This document shows, in pieces, positions 9,403 to 15,737 of a DNA stretch of 15,737 nucleotides. Location of the stretch: NCBI GenBank assembly GCA_014885115.2, contig WKLE02004186.1, positions 1-15,737 of the forward strand, in the 5' to 3' direction. Under the pieces are notes generated by a model. That model searched no databases and was not told where the DNA came from. It saw nothing but the letters and a program-made list of their open reading frames with translations. The stretch comes from Asterionellopsis glacialis. Lineage: Eukaryota; Bacillariophyta; Plagiogrammaphyceae; Rhaphoneidales; Asterionellopsidaceae. The position numbers were made by a program, and so were the translations under genes. Numbering within the stretch: the stretch's first letter is position 1; each line of letters opens with the position of its first letter.

Positions 9403-10445
9403 GATCAGAGTGTTTGTAAACTCGAACAAAAATTATGCTTCGTTCTGGTTTGAGTGAAAAAGTTGCAACAGAATTTTGATGGAAGAAGAAAAGAAGATAC
9501 AGATCCCAGGATTGCGGAGGACAGGAAAATGGTTTTTCTTCTTGTTCTTCTTTCCGGCTCTTTGATGGGTACAAAGAACCTGTTCTCGTTTTAAATTTGA
9601 GGTGTCTGCCGTAGATTTTCGTACAGATGCTACGCTATACCATCTGGATTGAACAAGCGGAGTTCTTATTTAACTGATGGCCCTTGTCACATCGAAGACA
9701 TAGTGAAGACATCTGGGTTCGCGAGGAGACAGGAAGAGAAGCAAGTTCGGGAACTTTGGTGATCGTTGAGATCTGATCAAACTTCAAGCCCTTTATACAC
9801 AAAGAGCGTCGAAGTTCGCGATCTTGCATCGGCATTTCAACAAAGTCTGGCAGATAAGAGGAACAAGATATTTCTTATTTAAAAATGGGGCAACATCAAT
9901 ACTTAAACCTGTTGGCAAGACAATATCGTATAAATAAATACCTTATGTACTTAAAATTATACACGTTAATGGCATACATAAGATATATATGTTAGTATAC
10001 ATGTATGGATGATGGTAATAATATTATACTTTAAAAAAAGGTCTACCGACTGACTACTCCTATTACCAGGTACTGTAAAGTAGGATGTCTGTACCTGGTA
10101 ACGCGAGAAAAATTGCATTCGTACAAGGTAACTGCTGGTACCGCTGCTCCGCCTGAGATCTCAAGTGGGAGTGTCTAATATTGAAGACAAATTCGAAAAA
10201 GGAGTACAAATTCTGAAAATCTTTTTCGCATTTATACTGATTCCTGCATAATAGATCTCCCTCAACAACTCAAGCAGAGAGCCTAAAAAGTAAATAAGAA
10301 ACTCGAGTCGACTAGTCCTACCTAAGGTAGATGATTATTTCATCAGTTCAAGCTTCAAAATGGTGTCGTCAATTACAAAGCATTCGATCGTCCCAGATAT
10401 CGTTTTATTTCCCGCCTGGATTCTGTTATCTTTAGATTTTCCGTT
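9403..10445. promoter_or_regulatory. Divergent spacer between nitrite reductase and hydrolase genes
   Basis: This 1043-bp gap holds the promoters and 5' leaders of two outward-facing genes. It includes an AT-rich stretch (about 9880-10030) and an inverted repeat at 10063-10101. A 66-codon ATG frame on the minus strand (9635-9835) resembles nothing I know and is not called. I recognise no nitrogen-responsive element. Confidence 0.5.
10063..10101. repeat. 11-bp inverted repeat, hairpin-forming
   Basis: TTACCAGGTAC (10063-10073) and GTACCTGGTAA (10091-10101) are perfect reverse complements with a 17-base loop. It lies about 345 bp upstream of the hydrolase ATG. A stem this long within a short distance is only mildly unlikely by chance in a window this size, so a role is speculative. 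Confidence 0.6.
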
Positions 10446-11801
10446 ATGCTAGAAACTAAAGGTCAATCTCAACGGAGTCCTTTCATTCTAGCAAGTTTGT
10501 TCTGGTTGCTTTTTCAAATCGAATACCTAGTGGAATTCGACTTCAGGAACTCCAACGAACAGACTTTGGAGAATGTTTCTCATCTCCCTTCTGCGTCTTT
10601 GATTGACAAAGAATTACCTGGTGCTGAAATATTGGAACTTCCTTTGAATCATTGTTGCGGATTATCTTCTTCGGCAATCATATCACGGGCGATCGACGTA
10701 CATGAGAGCTACCAGGATAAAGATCCCACAAATCGACGTCATGTACCCCTTGTTATGATGTTACATGGATTTCCCGACACATCACTTACGTTCAATGCAA
10801 GTATTCACAAGCACTTTTCTGAAAAAGGTTTTGATGTTGTCGTCCCGACAATGCCTGGATATGAGCCATCATCAATACGACCACTATACTTTGTTCCGGG
10901 AATAGCGGAAGACTTGCGCCTTTGGCTCCAATATTTTAATCGCACTACGGTACATATAGTTGGTCATGATTGGGGGTCTGTTGTTGCAACAGAGGGGGCA
11001 CGACGATTCCCACATATGATGACGACAGTAACTCTGATAGCGGTACCAGCAAATGTGTTACAAGGCTTTTTAGTTACACCTCGTCAGTTGTTGCATTCGT
11101 GGTACTTTTTTTTCTTCCAACTACCACTAGCGCCTCTATTATGGTTGAAATACGGCAATGGTGTCAACTACCTCCATCAATCCTGGGGCAACTATTCAAG
11201 TGATGATATCCCACCCGTCATCGACGACGGCCCTACCAACGATCCGTATGGTGAAAGTCTGAAAGCTGTGTTTTATGGTGGAAATAATACTGCGGGGGTA
11301 TTGGCATCGACCATATCCTACTATCGGCAGAATTTCGGTGTACTCCTTATTTGGCCACTACTGTTTTGTATGGTGATTACTGGCATGGGTACCTTTTGGG
11401 GATCTTCATGCTTGATTTCTTTGTTATTATTTTTTAGCCTTTGTGGTCTCTCCGCTTTAGCTTCCACAATCTGGATGATGATTTTGAAAAATACTACTAC
11501 TGCGCTTGATATTTTCAATGCAGTCAAAGTTTCAATTGGTCAAGTTGTAGAATCATTTCAGCTTGCCAGCTCGCTCGCTACTGAGTTTCACGTGCCTATC
11601 TTGGGAATAGCTGGTCTCCAAGACCAGTGCATAATGCCAAAACTCTACAACATATCCATGTTGCAGCAGCGGCACCTGTTCCATGCTGGAATGGATGTGG
11701 TATTTGTTCCCAATGGAAGTCATTGGGTACACAGAGAGTGGGCACAGGGACTCTGTAGTATATTGGATAAATTTTGGGATTCGTCCGCAACAAAAAAGTG
11801 A
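10446..11801 (+). CDS. Alpha/beta hydrolase, epoxide-hydrolase-like, membrane-anchored
   Basis: A 451-residue protein. A hydrophobic stretch near 12-24 looks like an uncleaved signal anchor. The hydrolase core shows the oxyanion motif HGFP (107-110), the nucleophile D175 in GHDWGS (173-178), a probable acid D393 in GLQDQC, and H426 in GSHWVH (424-429). SWYFFFFQLPLAP (218-230) and SYYR (291-294) match the cap region of epoxide hydrolases, where tyrosines activate the ring oxygen. Likely reaction: hydrolysis of an epoxide, perhaps lipid-derived; haloalkane dehalogenase is a less likely alternative. Between cap and the last core strands is an extra segment of about 80 residues, of which 299-341 would make two membrane helices. 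Family members normally have about 10-15 residues there. This part may be an unspliced in-frame intron, in which case the protein is about 410 residues. The start ATG at 10446 is clear. Confidence 0.88.
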   Translation: MLETKGQSQRSPFILASLFWLLFQIEYLVEFDFRNSNEQTLENVSHLPSASLIDKELPGAEILELPLNHCCGLSSSAIISRAIDVHESYQDKDPTNRRHVPLVMMLHGFPDTSLTFNASIHKHFSEKGFDVVVPTMPGYEPSSIRPLYFVPGIAEDLRLWLQYFNRTTVHIVGHDWGSVVATEGARRFPHMMTTVTLIAVPANVLQGFLVTPRQLLHSWYFFFFQLPLAPLLWLKYGNGVNYLHQSWGNYSSDDIPPVIDDGPTNDPYGESLKAVFYGGNNTAGVLASTISYYRQNFGVLLIWPLLFCMVITGMGTFWGSSCLISLLLFFSLCGLSALASTIWMMILKNTTTALDIFNAVKVSIGQVVESFQLASSLATEFHVPILGIAGLQDQCIMPKLYNISMLQQRHLFHAGMDVVFVPNGSHWVHREWAQGLCSILDKFWDSSATKK

Positions 11802-12320
11802 AATGGGTTGAATCATAAGTTGCCATCTAGAAACAAAAGAAAACCTCCCACGTTTGTGGTGACAAGTATGACATCAATGCTATGTATTCTTCTGCATCTT
11901 TTTTTTGCAGGTCTTTGGTGTTGGCTTCTATGGCTCTACTCTTGATTGGCATCATTTAAAGGTAAACCAAAGTAGAAAACATAAAAAAATATCTAGAAAA
12001 TATCAAAAGTTAACTGGCTCGTGCTGATGTAGGTTTTTTCGATAGTAAAAATGAAGGAATTTGACGTTATCTCCGCAAATTATGTATATTGTTGTGTTTG
12101 TAGAGTAGAAGAATTTCAAATTCAAAATGAAGACACTCAAATAAGATTAATAGCGATTTGTTTTCTGATTTTACATTTTTTACCCGACTAAAAAAGATAT
12201 GAAACACGCAGCTGCTGCTTCGTGGCTACTCGTTACAGCCCCATTGACAACCCAAATAACGATTGCAAACACTTTTAAAAATCAAGCGTTTCTGCCATTG
12301 TGATTTCGGAGTCATCATTT
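11802..12320. other. Convergent intergenic spacer, no gene seen
   Basis: This 519-bp, AT-rich gap lies between the 3' ends of the hydrolase and the SDR gene. It has oligo-A and oligo-T tracts but no convincing ORF, tRNA or long repeat. It probably contains both 3' UTRs. Confidence 0.5.
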
Positions 12321-13463
12321 TCAAATGGATGCGAGAGCGTCTTTAACAGGCAAAATTCCGTCGACAAGTGTAATTGATTTTCCAATTGTGTTCGGTGCGT
12401 TCAGCAGTCCTACCATCGTTTCTGCTACGTTATCTCTGCTAGCACACAACCTTTCTACCTTGCCATCATGGCTACCAGGAAGAGACCGCACTGCGGCCTT
12501 TTTCTCATTTGTTGTCAAACTATCCTTTAGGTCATCTTCTCCGTGAATAAGACTGACTTTAATAAGACCAGTACCAGGCTTGCCGTTTTCGTCATCTACA
12601 AGTCGTCCAGGACAGAGAATCGTCCAATCAAGAGGTCGTCCATGCAAATGCGACTCTTTCAAATAAGTTTCTGAATGTGCCTTGAGTCTGTGCCATGCTG
12701 AAAGTGGACCTGAAAGATCTGTAGAATCGGTCGACCGTCGAGTACCCATAGGATCTGAATTTATTCCTGAGAGAAGAATAAATCGTTTGACAGATTTGGA
12801 TTCTTGCGATGCCACAACAGAATGGACAGCACTAAGATAATCAATCGTAACTTTCTTCAGTGGTGGTCGACTTCGTCCTGCACCTGCGGCAAATATAACA
12901 GTATGCATACCCTCAACATCTTCTACTGTAGGTGCGGCAGGCCCACCCATTGATGGTGCATCCAAATCGCCCACAATCCACGAGACACCCATGTCATCAA
13001 ATTTACGGGCCTGTGATACATCTCGTATCATTGCTATGGGCTTGTACACCTTTTGAGGATCCTCATGAAGAAGTCGCACAACCCGTGACCCTGTCTGACC
13101 ATTAGCACCGATCACTAAAACTCGATGCGAACTTGAATCGTCAGGACATCGTTCAGTCTCTGGTAAAGAACTCTCTGTTACTGCTATGGAAGTTTTAGAC
13201 TTGGATGAAGCATCTACATCATTCATTGCAAATGCTGCCTTTGCTGGACTAGTCAAAAGTTGGAGAAAGAACAAGCTGTTGAAAAAGGTACGCCGGATAT
13301 TGCTGCACTTATTACCTCCGATAGATGTCCATAAAATCAACGAAGTTGACGATCGATACTTGAGGGATGTAGATGGTGGAGTAAAACCAAAAATACAATT
13401 AAATCGGTAGTGTGATGTTACAAAGAACAGTACAACAATAAGCTTGACAACTCCCCCAGACAT
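12321..13463 (-). CDS. Atypical SDR (NmrA/SDR_a5-like) with plastid and lumen-type targeting
   Basis: A 380-residue NAD(P)-binding Rossmann protein. The fold starts at about 114 with VLVIGANGQTG (115-125), the glycine-rich dinucleotide motif of SDR_a5/NmrA-like proteins. FAAGAGRS (191-198), KRFILLSGI (226-234) and WHRLKAHSETYL (257-268) follow in the family order. The classical Tyr-x-x-x-Lys pair is not seen, so it may bind NAD(P) as a sensor, chaperone or assembly factor and not act as a dehydrogenase. The N-terminus has three parts: a signal peptide (K7, LIVVLFFV), a Phe junction G-F-T-P-P (26-30) followed by a basic Ser-rich transit region, and then RRTFF (57-61), hydrophobic residues to 70 and A-F-A (77-79). 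The last resembles a twin-arginine thylakoid-lumen signal. The ATG at 13463 is the only Met before the Rossmann domain that includes the signal peptide; upstream frame has no ATG. Substrate unknown. Confidence 0.87.
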   Translation of the reverse strand: MSGGVVKLIVVLFFVTSHYRFNCIFGFTPPSTSLKYRSSTSLILWTSIGGNKCSNIRRTFFNSLFFLQLLTSPAKAAFAMNDVDASSKSKTSIAVTESSLPETERCPDDSSSHRVLVIGANGQTGSRVVRLLHEDPQKVYKPIAMIRDVSQARKFDDMGVSWIVGDLDAPSMGGPAAPTVEDVEGMHTVIFAAGAGRSRPPLKKVTIDYLSAVHSVVASQESKSVKRFILLSGINSDPMGTRRSTDSTDLSGPLSAWHRLKAHSETYLKESHLHGRPLDWTILCPGRLVDDENGKPGTGLIKVSLIHGEDDLKDSLTTNEKKAAVRSLPGSHDGKVERLCASRDNVAETMVGLLNAPNTIGKSITLVDGILPVKDALASI

Positions 13464-13734
13464 CCTATTTAGAGTTATTCTCCTTTCAGTTTTTAGATGG
13501 CAAATATTCAAATAAGATTTTCCTTTCAATGAATCTGTAACTTCGCCGTCAAAAAGAAGCGGTGCAAAAGTTTGTTCTTTTTTTGTGATGCCACACACAA
13601 GGCACAAGCGTGAGTGTCATGCATGGAGAGAACAAGATGAACCGAAAGAAGTCGAGCCATCACATACACGGTAGCGACACAAACCTGCGGACAGGCTTGC
13701 ATTTTGTGGTTGTGTGATAGTTGGATACCACTCT

Positions 13735-13750
13735 CTCTCTCTAGAGAGAG
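13735..13750. repeat. 16-bp CT/AG palindrome
   Basis: CTCTCTCTAGAGAGAG is a perfect palindrome continuous with a CT dinucleotide run on its left (from about 13731). It lies about 270 bp upstream of the SDR start. It may be a GAGA-type site or simply a microsatellite. Confidence 0.6.
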
Positions 13751-13847
13751 CACCTACTACTGAACCGTAGAAAGGATCCCATTAGGACCAGCTTACTAAC
13801 TATTGTCCGACCTACAGATACTCGAATTACATAATTTCATACTCGTA

Positions 13848-13863
13848 CTTGTATTAATACAAG
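13848..13863. repeat. 16-bp AT-rich palindrome
   Basis: CTTGTATTAATACAAG is self-complementary over 16 bases, with ATACT and AGTAT further out on each side. It lies between the SDR promoter and the tRNA gene. It could be a dimeric protein-binding site; one such palindrome is not rare by chance at this window size. Confidence 0.6.
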
Positions 13864-13927
13864 AGTATATAGCAGGCTCAACGTAGTTCAAGGTACAGCT
13901 CTGAAGCTACCCAAAAAGAACAAAGAC

Positions 13928-13933
13928 AAAAAA
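13928..13933 (-). terminator. Pol III oligo-T terminator of tRNA-Asn
   Basis: Six T residues on the minus strand begin two bases past the discriminator base of the tRNA, the standard RNA polymerase III stop signal. Confidence 0.8.
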
Positions 13934-13935
13934 TA

Positions 13936-14008
13936 CTCTCGATACTGGGATCGAACCAGTGGCCTTAAGATTAACAGTCTCACGCTCTACCAACTGAGCT
14001 AATCGAGA
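13936..14008 (-). tRNA. tRNA-Asn(GUU)
   Basis: A 73-base tRNA folds without mismatches in acceptor, D and T stems. The acceptor is TCTCGAT paired with ATCGAGA. The D arm is GCTC-AGTTGGTA-GAGC. The anticodon stem TGAGA/TCTTA contains one G-T pair, and its loop CTGTTAA gives anticodon GTT, reading Asn codons. The variable loop is AGGCC. The T arm is ACTGG-TTCGATC-CCAGT. The discriminator is G, as expected for eukaryotic tRNA-Asn. Internal A box (TAGCTCAGTTGG) and B box (GGTTCGATCC) are intact and an oligo-T stop follows. No intron. CCA is not encoded, which fits a nuclear gene. A damaged copy lies 1.2 kb to the right on the same strand. Confidence 0.95.
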
Positions 14009-14430
14009 TATCTTTGTTGTGCTGAGACAGCAGTTATCAAAATATAATATCTCTGTAGAAATTCTATAATGATTCACAACTGACATCTCTAACTGATCAA
14101 CCTTTCTGGTTGAAGGGCATGTTTGGATAATATTTTGACTGCTTTTTGTTGGTCAGCTGCTAATGATTAGAGTGTACTCTAGAGGACTTAGACTAACTGA
14201 CTGCTGACTTTACAACCACAAGATATTTCATTACTTTTCCACCACTGACAATATATATATATATATATTGATTTTTTAAGTACCTGTACTACTTCAGTGG
14301 TTGACACAGGATAAAAAGGATATGGACATGGAAACCCAGCAGTATTTCAAGCATTGTTGAGTGGTGTGTCATCTGTTGTTGTGGTTTGTGATGATTCAAT
14401 AAGAGAGTCACAAAAACATACACAAGTATA
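14009..14430. other. Intergenic stretch with AT microsatellite, no gene
   Basis: This 422-bp AT-rich gap lies between the tRNA 5' end and the inverted-repeat element. It holds an (AT)9 run and short hairpins (for instance TCAACC-TTTCT-GGTTGA at 14097-14113). I see no coding potential. Confidence 0.5.
14241..14301. repeat. 8-bp inverted repeat enclosing an (AT)9 microsatellite
   Basis: ACCACTGA (14241-14248) and TCAGTGGT (14294-14301) are reverse complements around an (AT)9 tract at 14251-14268. The AT tract can itself form a hairpin. It may be a chance structure. Confidence 0.5.
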
Positions 14431-14453
14431 CAGGGGTGCTCCTTGATTTTTAC
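14431..14453 (+). repeat. Left terminal inverted repeat of MITE
   Basis: Begins directly after the TA dinucleotide with CAGGGGTGCTC and matches the right end at 20 of 23 positions in reverse complement; the differences are at positions 12, 13 and 18. Confidence 0.8.
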
Positions 14454-14555
14454 CAACTTTCAGCGTAACCCTTAATTTACCAACTTAAAACTTCTTCCTT
14501 ATTTCTGGCAAATTACTAAAAATAAAAAAATAAATGGCCTTAGCACACTAGATTA

Positions 14556-14579
14556 TTACCAAGTTTTAGTACTTGGTAA
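14556..14579. repeat. 9-bp stem hairpin inside MITE
   Basis: TTACCAAGT (14556-14564) pairs perfectly with ACTTGGTAA (14571-14579) across a 6-base loop. It is made of one forward and one reverse copy of the subterminal TTACCAA motif. Confidence 0.75.
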
Positions 14580-15024
14580 ATTAGTATGAAGTTAAGTTAA
14601 TAATAGTTGGTAAATTACGTATAACAGATCACTAGTAGTATTATATATTGACATGAGAATTCATAGAACCTATGCTCTTTTCTAGTAAAAATTGCTTTTT
14701 ACATCTTTTTCCACCTAATAAATTTGGGCTCCTACTTCCAGGTCATTTACTTGTGTCATCATCAACATACCTGGTATGGATTGCAGTCATAGAGTAGTAC
14801 AGTAGTCAAAATAGTCTATTGTACATGTATTTTAATGTCTTTGCTATAGGGAGATTTTTGGAAAAGTTGGATGTAGGGAAAACAAGATTTCTTTATTAAA
14901 CATAGTGTACCTAGCACTTCACCAATTTATTTTTAAACAGGTCTTAATTGGTCCAGATTACTGAAATTTGTTCCTGAAGTAAGTTCAGCGAGTCGTGTAA
15001 TTTACCAAAAAAAAGGGGCTTGGT

Positions 15025-15047
15025 GTAAAGATCAGTGAGCACCCCTG
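15025..15047 (-). repeat. Right terminal inverted repeat of MITE
   Basis: Reads CAGGGGTGCTCACTGATC on the minus strand, then TA outside the element. It is the counterpart of the left end. Confidence 0.8.
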
Positions 15048-15250
15048 TAATGAATGCTTTATCATCAGGAACTGCTGGAATTGAAGTATCATTAGGAAGA
15101 ACTATCATAAAAACAATGTAAGTCTACTGTATATCACACCTGATCTTACCTGGATCTACACATCATCATCCAGCGGTGTCAACAGATTAAAGAAAATCAT
15201 TTGCGCTATTGTGCTAATAATAGAGATTAAAAAAGGCGGATTGACTTTGT

Positions 15251-15322
15251 CTCTCGATACTGGGATTGAACCAGTGGCCTTAAGATAACAGTCTCACGCT
15301 CTACCAACTGATCTAATCAAGA
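15251..15322 (-). pseudogene. Decayed tRNA-Asn copy
   Basis: Nearly identical to the intact tRNA-Asn but with four changes. There is one mismatch in the acceptor (TCTTGAT against ATCGAGA). A D-stem change (GATC against GAGC) breaks a pair. One A is missing from the anticodon loop, leaving CTGTTA. A T-loop change turns TTCGATC into TTCAATC and damages the B box. The result is 72 bases and unlikely to be a working tRNA. The sequences flanking the two copies do not resemble each other, so the copy moved as a tRNA-sized unit or the flanks have diverged. No SINE body is evident. Confidence 0.85.
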
Positions 15323-15435
15323 TGGCGGTTGATGCACAGACACAAAAAGTTATAGGCTTTAAATTGATGTTTTGGGTCTGCCGTCTTGCGCAGATCGACC
15401 CCGACACAACATAATAATATATATAAATATATTAA

Positions 15436-15474
15436 GGTGTCCAGGCAAATTTGGGACAACTCAAATGCGCGCCC
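15436..15474 (+). repeat. 39-bp direct repeat, copy 1
   Basis: Starts GGTGTCCAGGCAAAT and ends in CAAATGCGCGCCC. It matches copy 2 at 36 of 39 positions, with a spacing of 135 bp start to start. No known element is recognised. Confidence 0.85.
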
Positions 15475-15558
15475 GCTTGTTCCCCAATTTCTAAATCGAA
15501 AATTGGGTGGCAGCGTTTTTTGGCAGTTGGGCATGCATTTGAAGAGATTGCGCATTTG
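15463..15558. repeat. 9-bp inverted repeat and hairpin between the direct repeats
   Basis: CAAATGCGC (15463-15471, within copy 1) recurs inverted as GCGCATTTG at 15550-15558. Between them CCCAATTT and AAATTGGG form an 8-bp stem around a short loop. This gives the block a forward/inverted/forward layout. Confidence 0.65.
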
Positions 15559-15570
15559 GTTTTGATGACT

Positions 15571-15609
15571 GGTGTCCAGGCAAATCTGCGACAACTCAAA
15601 TGCGCACCC
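15571..15609 (+). repeat. 39-bp direct repeat, copy 2
   Basis: Second copy of the GGTGTCCAGGCAAAT repeat, with three substitutions relative to copy 1. Sequence just beyond it (CAACTTCTT) also loosely resembles the flank of copy 1. Confidence 0.85.
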
Positions 15610-15642
15610 AACTTCTTATCCATTTTGGAAAAGTGAGATTCT

Positions 15643-15683
15643 GTCTGACAGCCAATAGGTACGTACCGTCTGACAGGCGGTAC
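15643..15683. repeat. Short direct repeat with nested hairpin
   Basis: GTCTGACAG occurs at 15643-15651 and 15668-15676. The second copy lies in a hairpin of GTACCG (15663-15668) and CGGTAC (15678-15683). This is next to the window edge, so it may be part of a longer repeat that is cut off. Confidence 0.5.
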
Positions 15684-15737
15684 AGTACCTGGACTGTATT
15701 TTCAGAACTCCTTTTTACAGGAAGAGAAAAAAGAAGA

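Larger units (their letters stand above)
13464..13935. promoter_or_regulatory. Upstream region of SDR gene, bounded by a tRNA
   Basis: This 472-bp gap carries the SDR promoter and 5' leader, and the 3' flank of the tRNA gene. It contains two 16-bp perfect palindromes but no coding frame that I can support. Confidence 0.45.
14431..15047. mobile_element. Non-autonomous DNA transposon (Tc1/mariner-like MITE), 617 bp
   Basis: The ends are CAGGGGTGCTC at left and its reverse complement at right. The terminal inverted repeats match at 20 of 23 positions (14431-14453 against 15025-15047). The element is flanked by TA on both sides (14429-14430 and 15048-15049), the target duplication of Tc1/mariner elements. 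There is no transposase frame inside. Six copies of TTACCAA or its complement lie near the ends: forward at 14450, 14477, 14556 and 15002, reverse at 14573 and 14607. They may be transposase-binding or spacer repeats. No second copy is in the window, so family size is unknown. It sits in a gene-poor stretch between a tRNA gene and its decayed copy. Confidence 0.78.

Noticed and set aside
9635..9835. 66-codon ATG frame on the minus strand with a C-x-x-C
   Set aside because: Short, no recognisable domain and no other support; it sits in the leader/promoter region of the nitrite reductase gene.
13464..13607. 48-residue extension of the SDR protein
   Set aside because: It begins at TTG and would bury the signal peptide. 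The ATG at 13463 places the signal peptide at the N-terminus.
15313..15623. Overlapping frames on both strands across the 39-bp repeats, giving repeated Ala-His-Leu-Ser-Cys-type peptides
   Set aside because: The repeated peptides come from the DNA repeat itself. The frames overlap the tRNA remnant and each other, and there is no sign of a real gene.
10066..15692. 12-bp sequence CCAGGTACTGTA shared between 10066-10077 and, inverted, 15681-15692
   Set aside because: About a dozen 12-mer matches are expected by chance between positions of a window this size counting both strands, so it is not evidence of a shared element.
13735..15737. CRISPR array or phage/virus-derived block
   Set aside because: The repeats are too few, irregularly spaced and partly inverted. 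There are no cas, integrase or capsid-like frames, and the context is eukaryotic.

Overview
The window looks like nuclear DNA of a diatom or closely related ochrophyte alga. Three of five proteins start with an ER signal peptide that runs into a Phe-led, Ser/Arg-rich stretch (SAF-Q, TSF-T-T-P, GF-T-P-P), the usual form of plastid targeting through a secondary plastid. The genes are mostly intron-free and spaced by AT-rich gaps. There is a Pol III tRNA gene, and there are no bacterial operons or Shine-Dalgarno sites. Species cannot be named from this alone. All protein starts given here are the first in-frame ATG; several frames stay open further upstream but only from TTG codons.

Layout, left to right: (1) 76-1815 minus, a 579-residue polytopic membrane protein with two similar halves, tentatively PqiA-like. 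(2) 2811-5819 plus, a 1002-residue plastid-type protein with a DHH/DHHA1 phosphoesterase core, two EF-hands inserted in that core, and two C-terminal CBS domains. (3) 6028-9402 minus, a 1124-residue NAD(P)H nitrite reductase in which NirB and the Rieske subunit NirD are fused, with a plastid-type presequence. (4) 10446-11801 plus, an epoxide-hydrolase-like alpha/beta hydrolase with an unusual hydrophobic insert that may be an unspliced intron. (5) 12321-13463 minus, an atypical SDR (NmrA/SDR_a5 type) whose presequence ends in a twin-arginine, lumen-type signal. (6) 13936-14008 minus, tRNA-Asn(GUU) with an oligo-T terminator. The five protein genes alternate in strand, giving two divergent pairs (shared spacers 1816-2810 and 9403-10445) and two convergent pairs.

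The right end (about 13.7-15.7 kb) is gene-poor and repeat-rich. It holds a 617-bp non-autonomous element with terminal inverted repeats and TA flanks (Tc1/mariner-like MITE), a decayed second copy of the tRNA-Asn, and a pair of 39-bp direct repeats with an inverted piece between them.

Functionally, at least three products point to the plastid: nitrite reduction, a calcium- and CBS-regulated DHH hydrolase, and a possible lumenal NAD(P)-binding protein. Nothing shows that they act in one pathway. No complete new defence or biosynthetic system is visible. The most unusual items are the DHH/EF-hand/CBS architecture and the Tat-type SDR.
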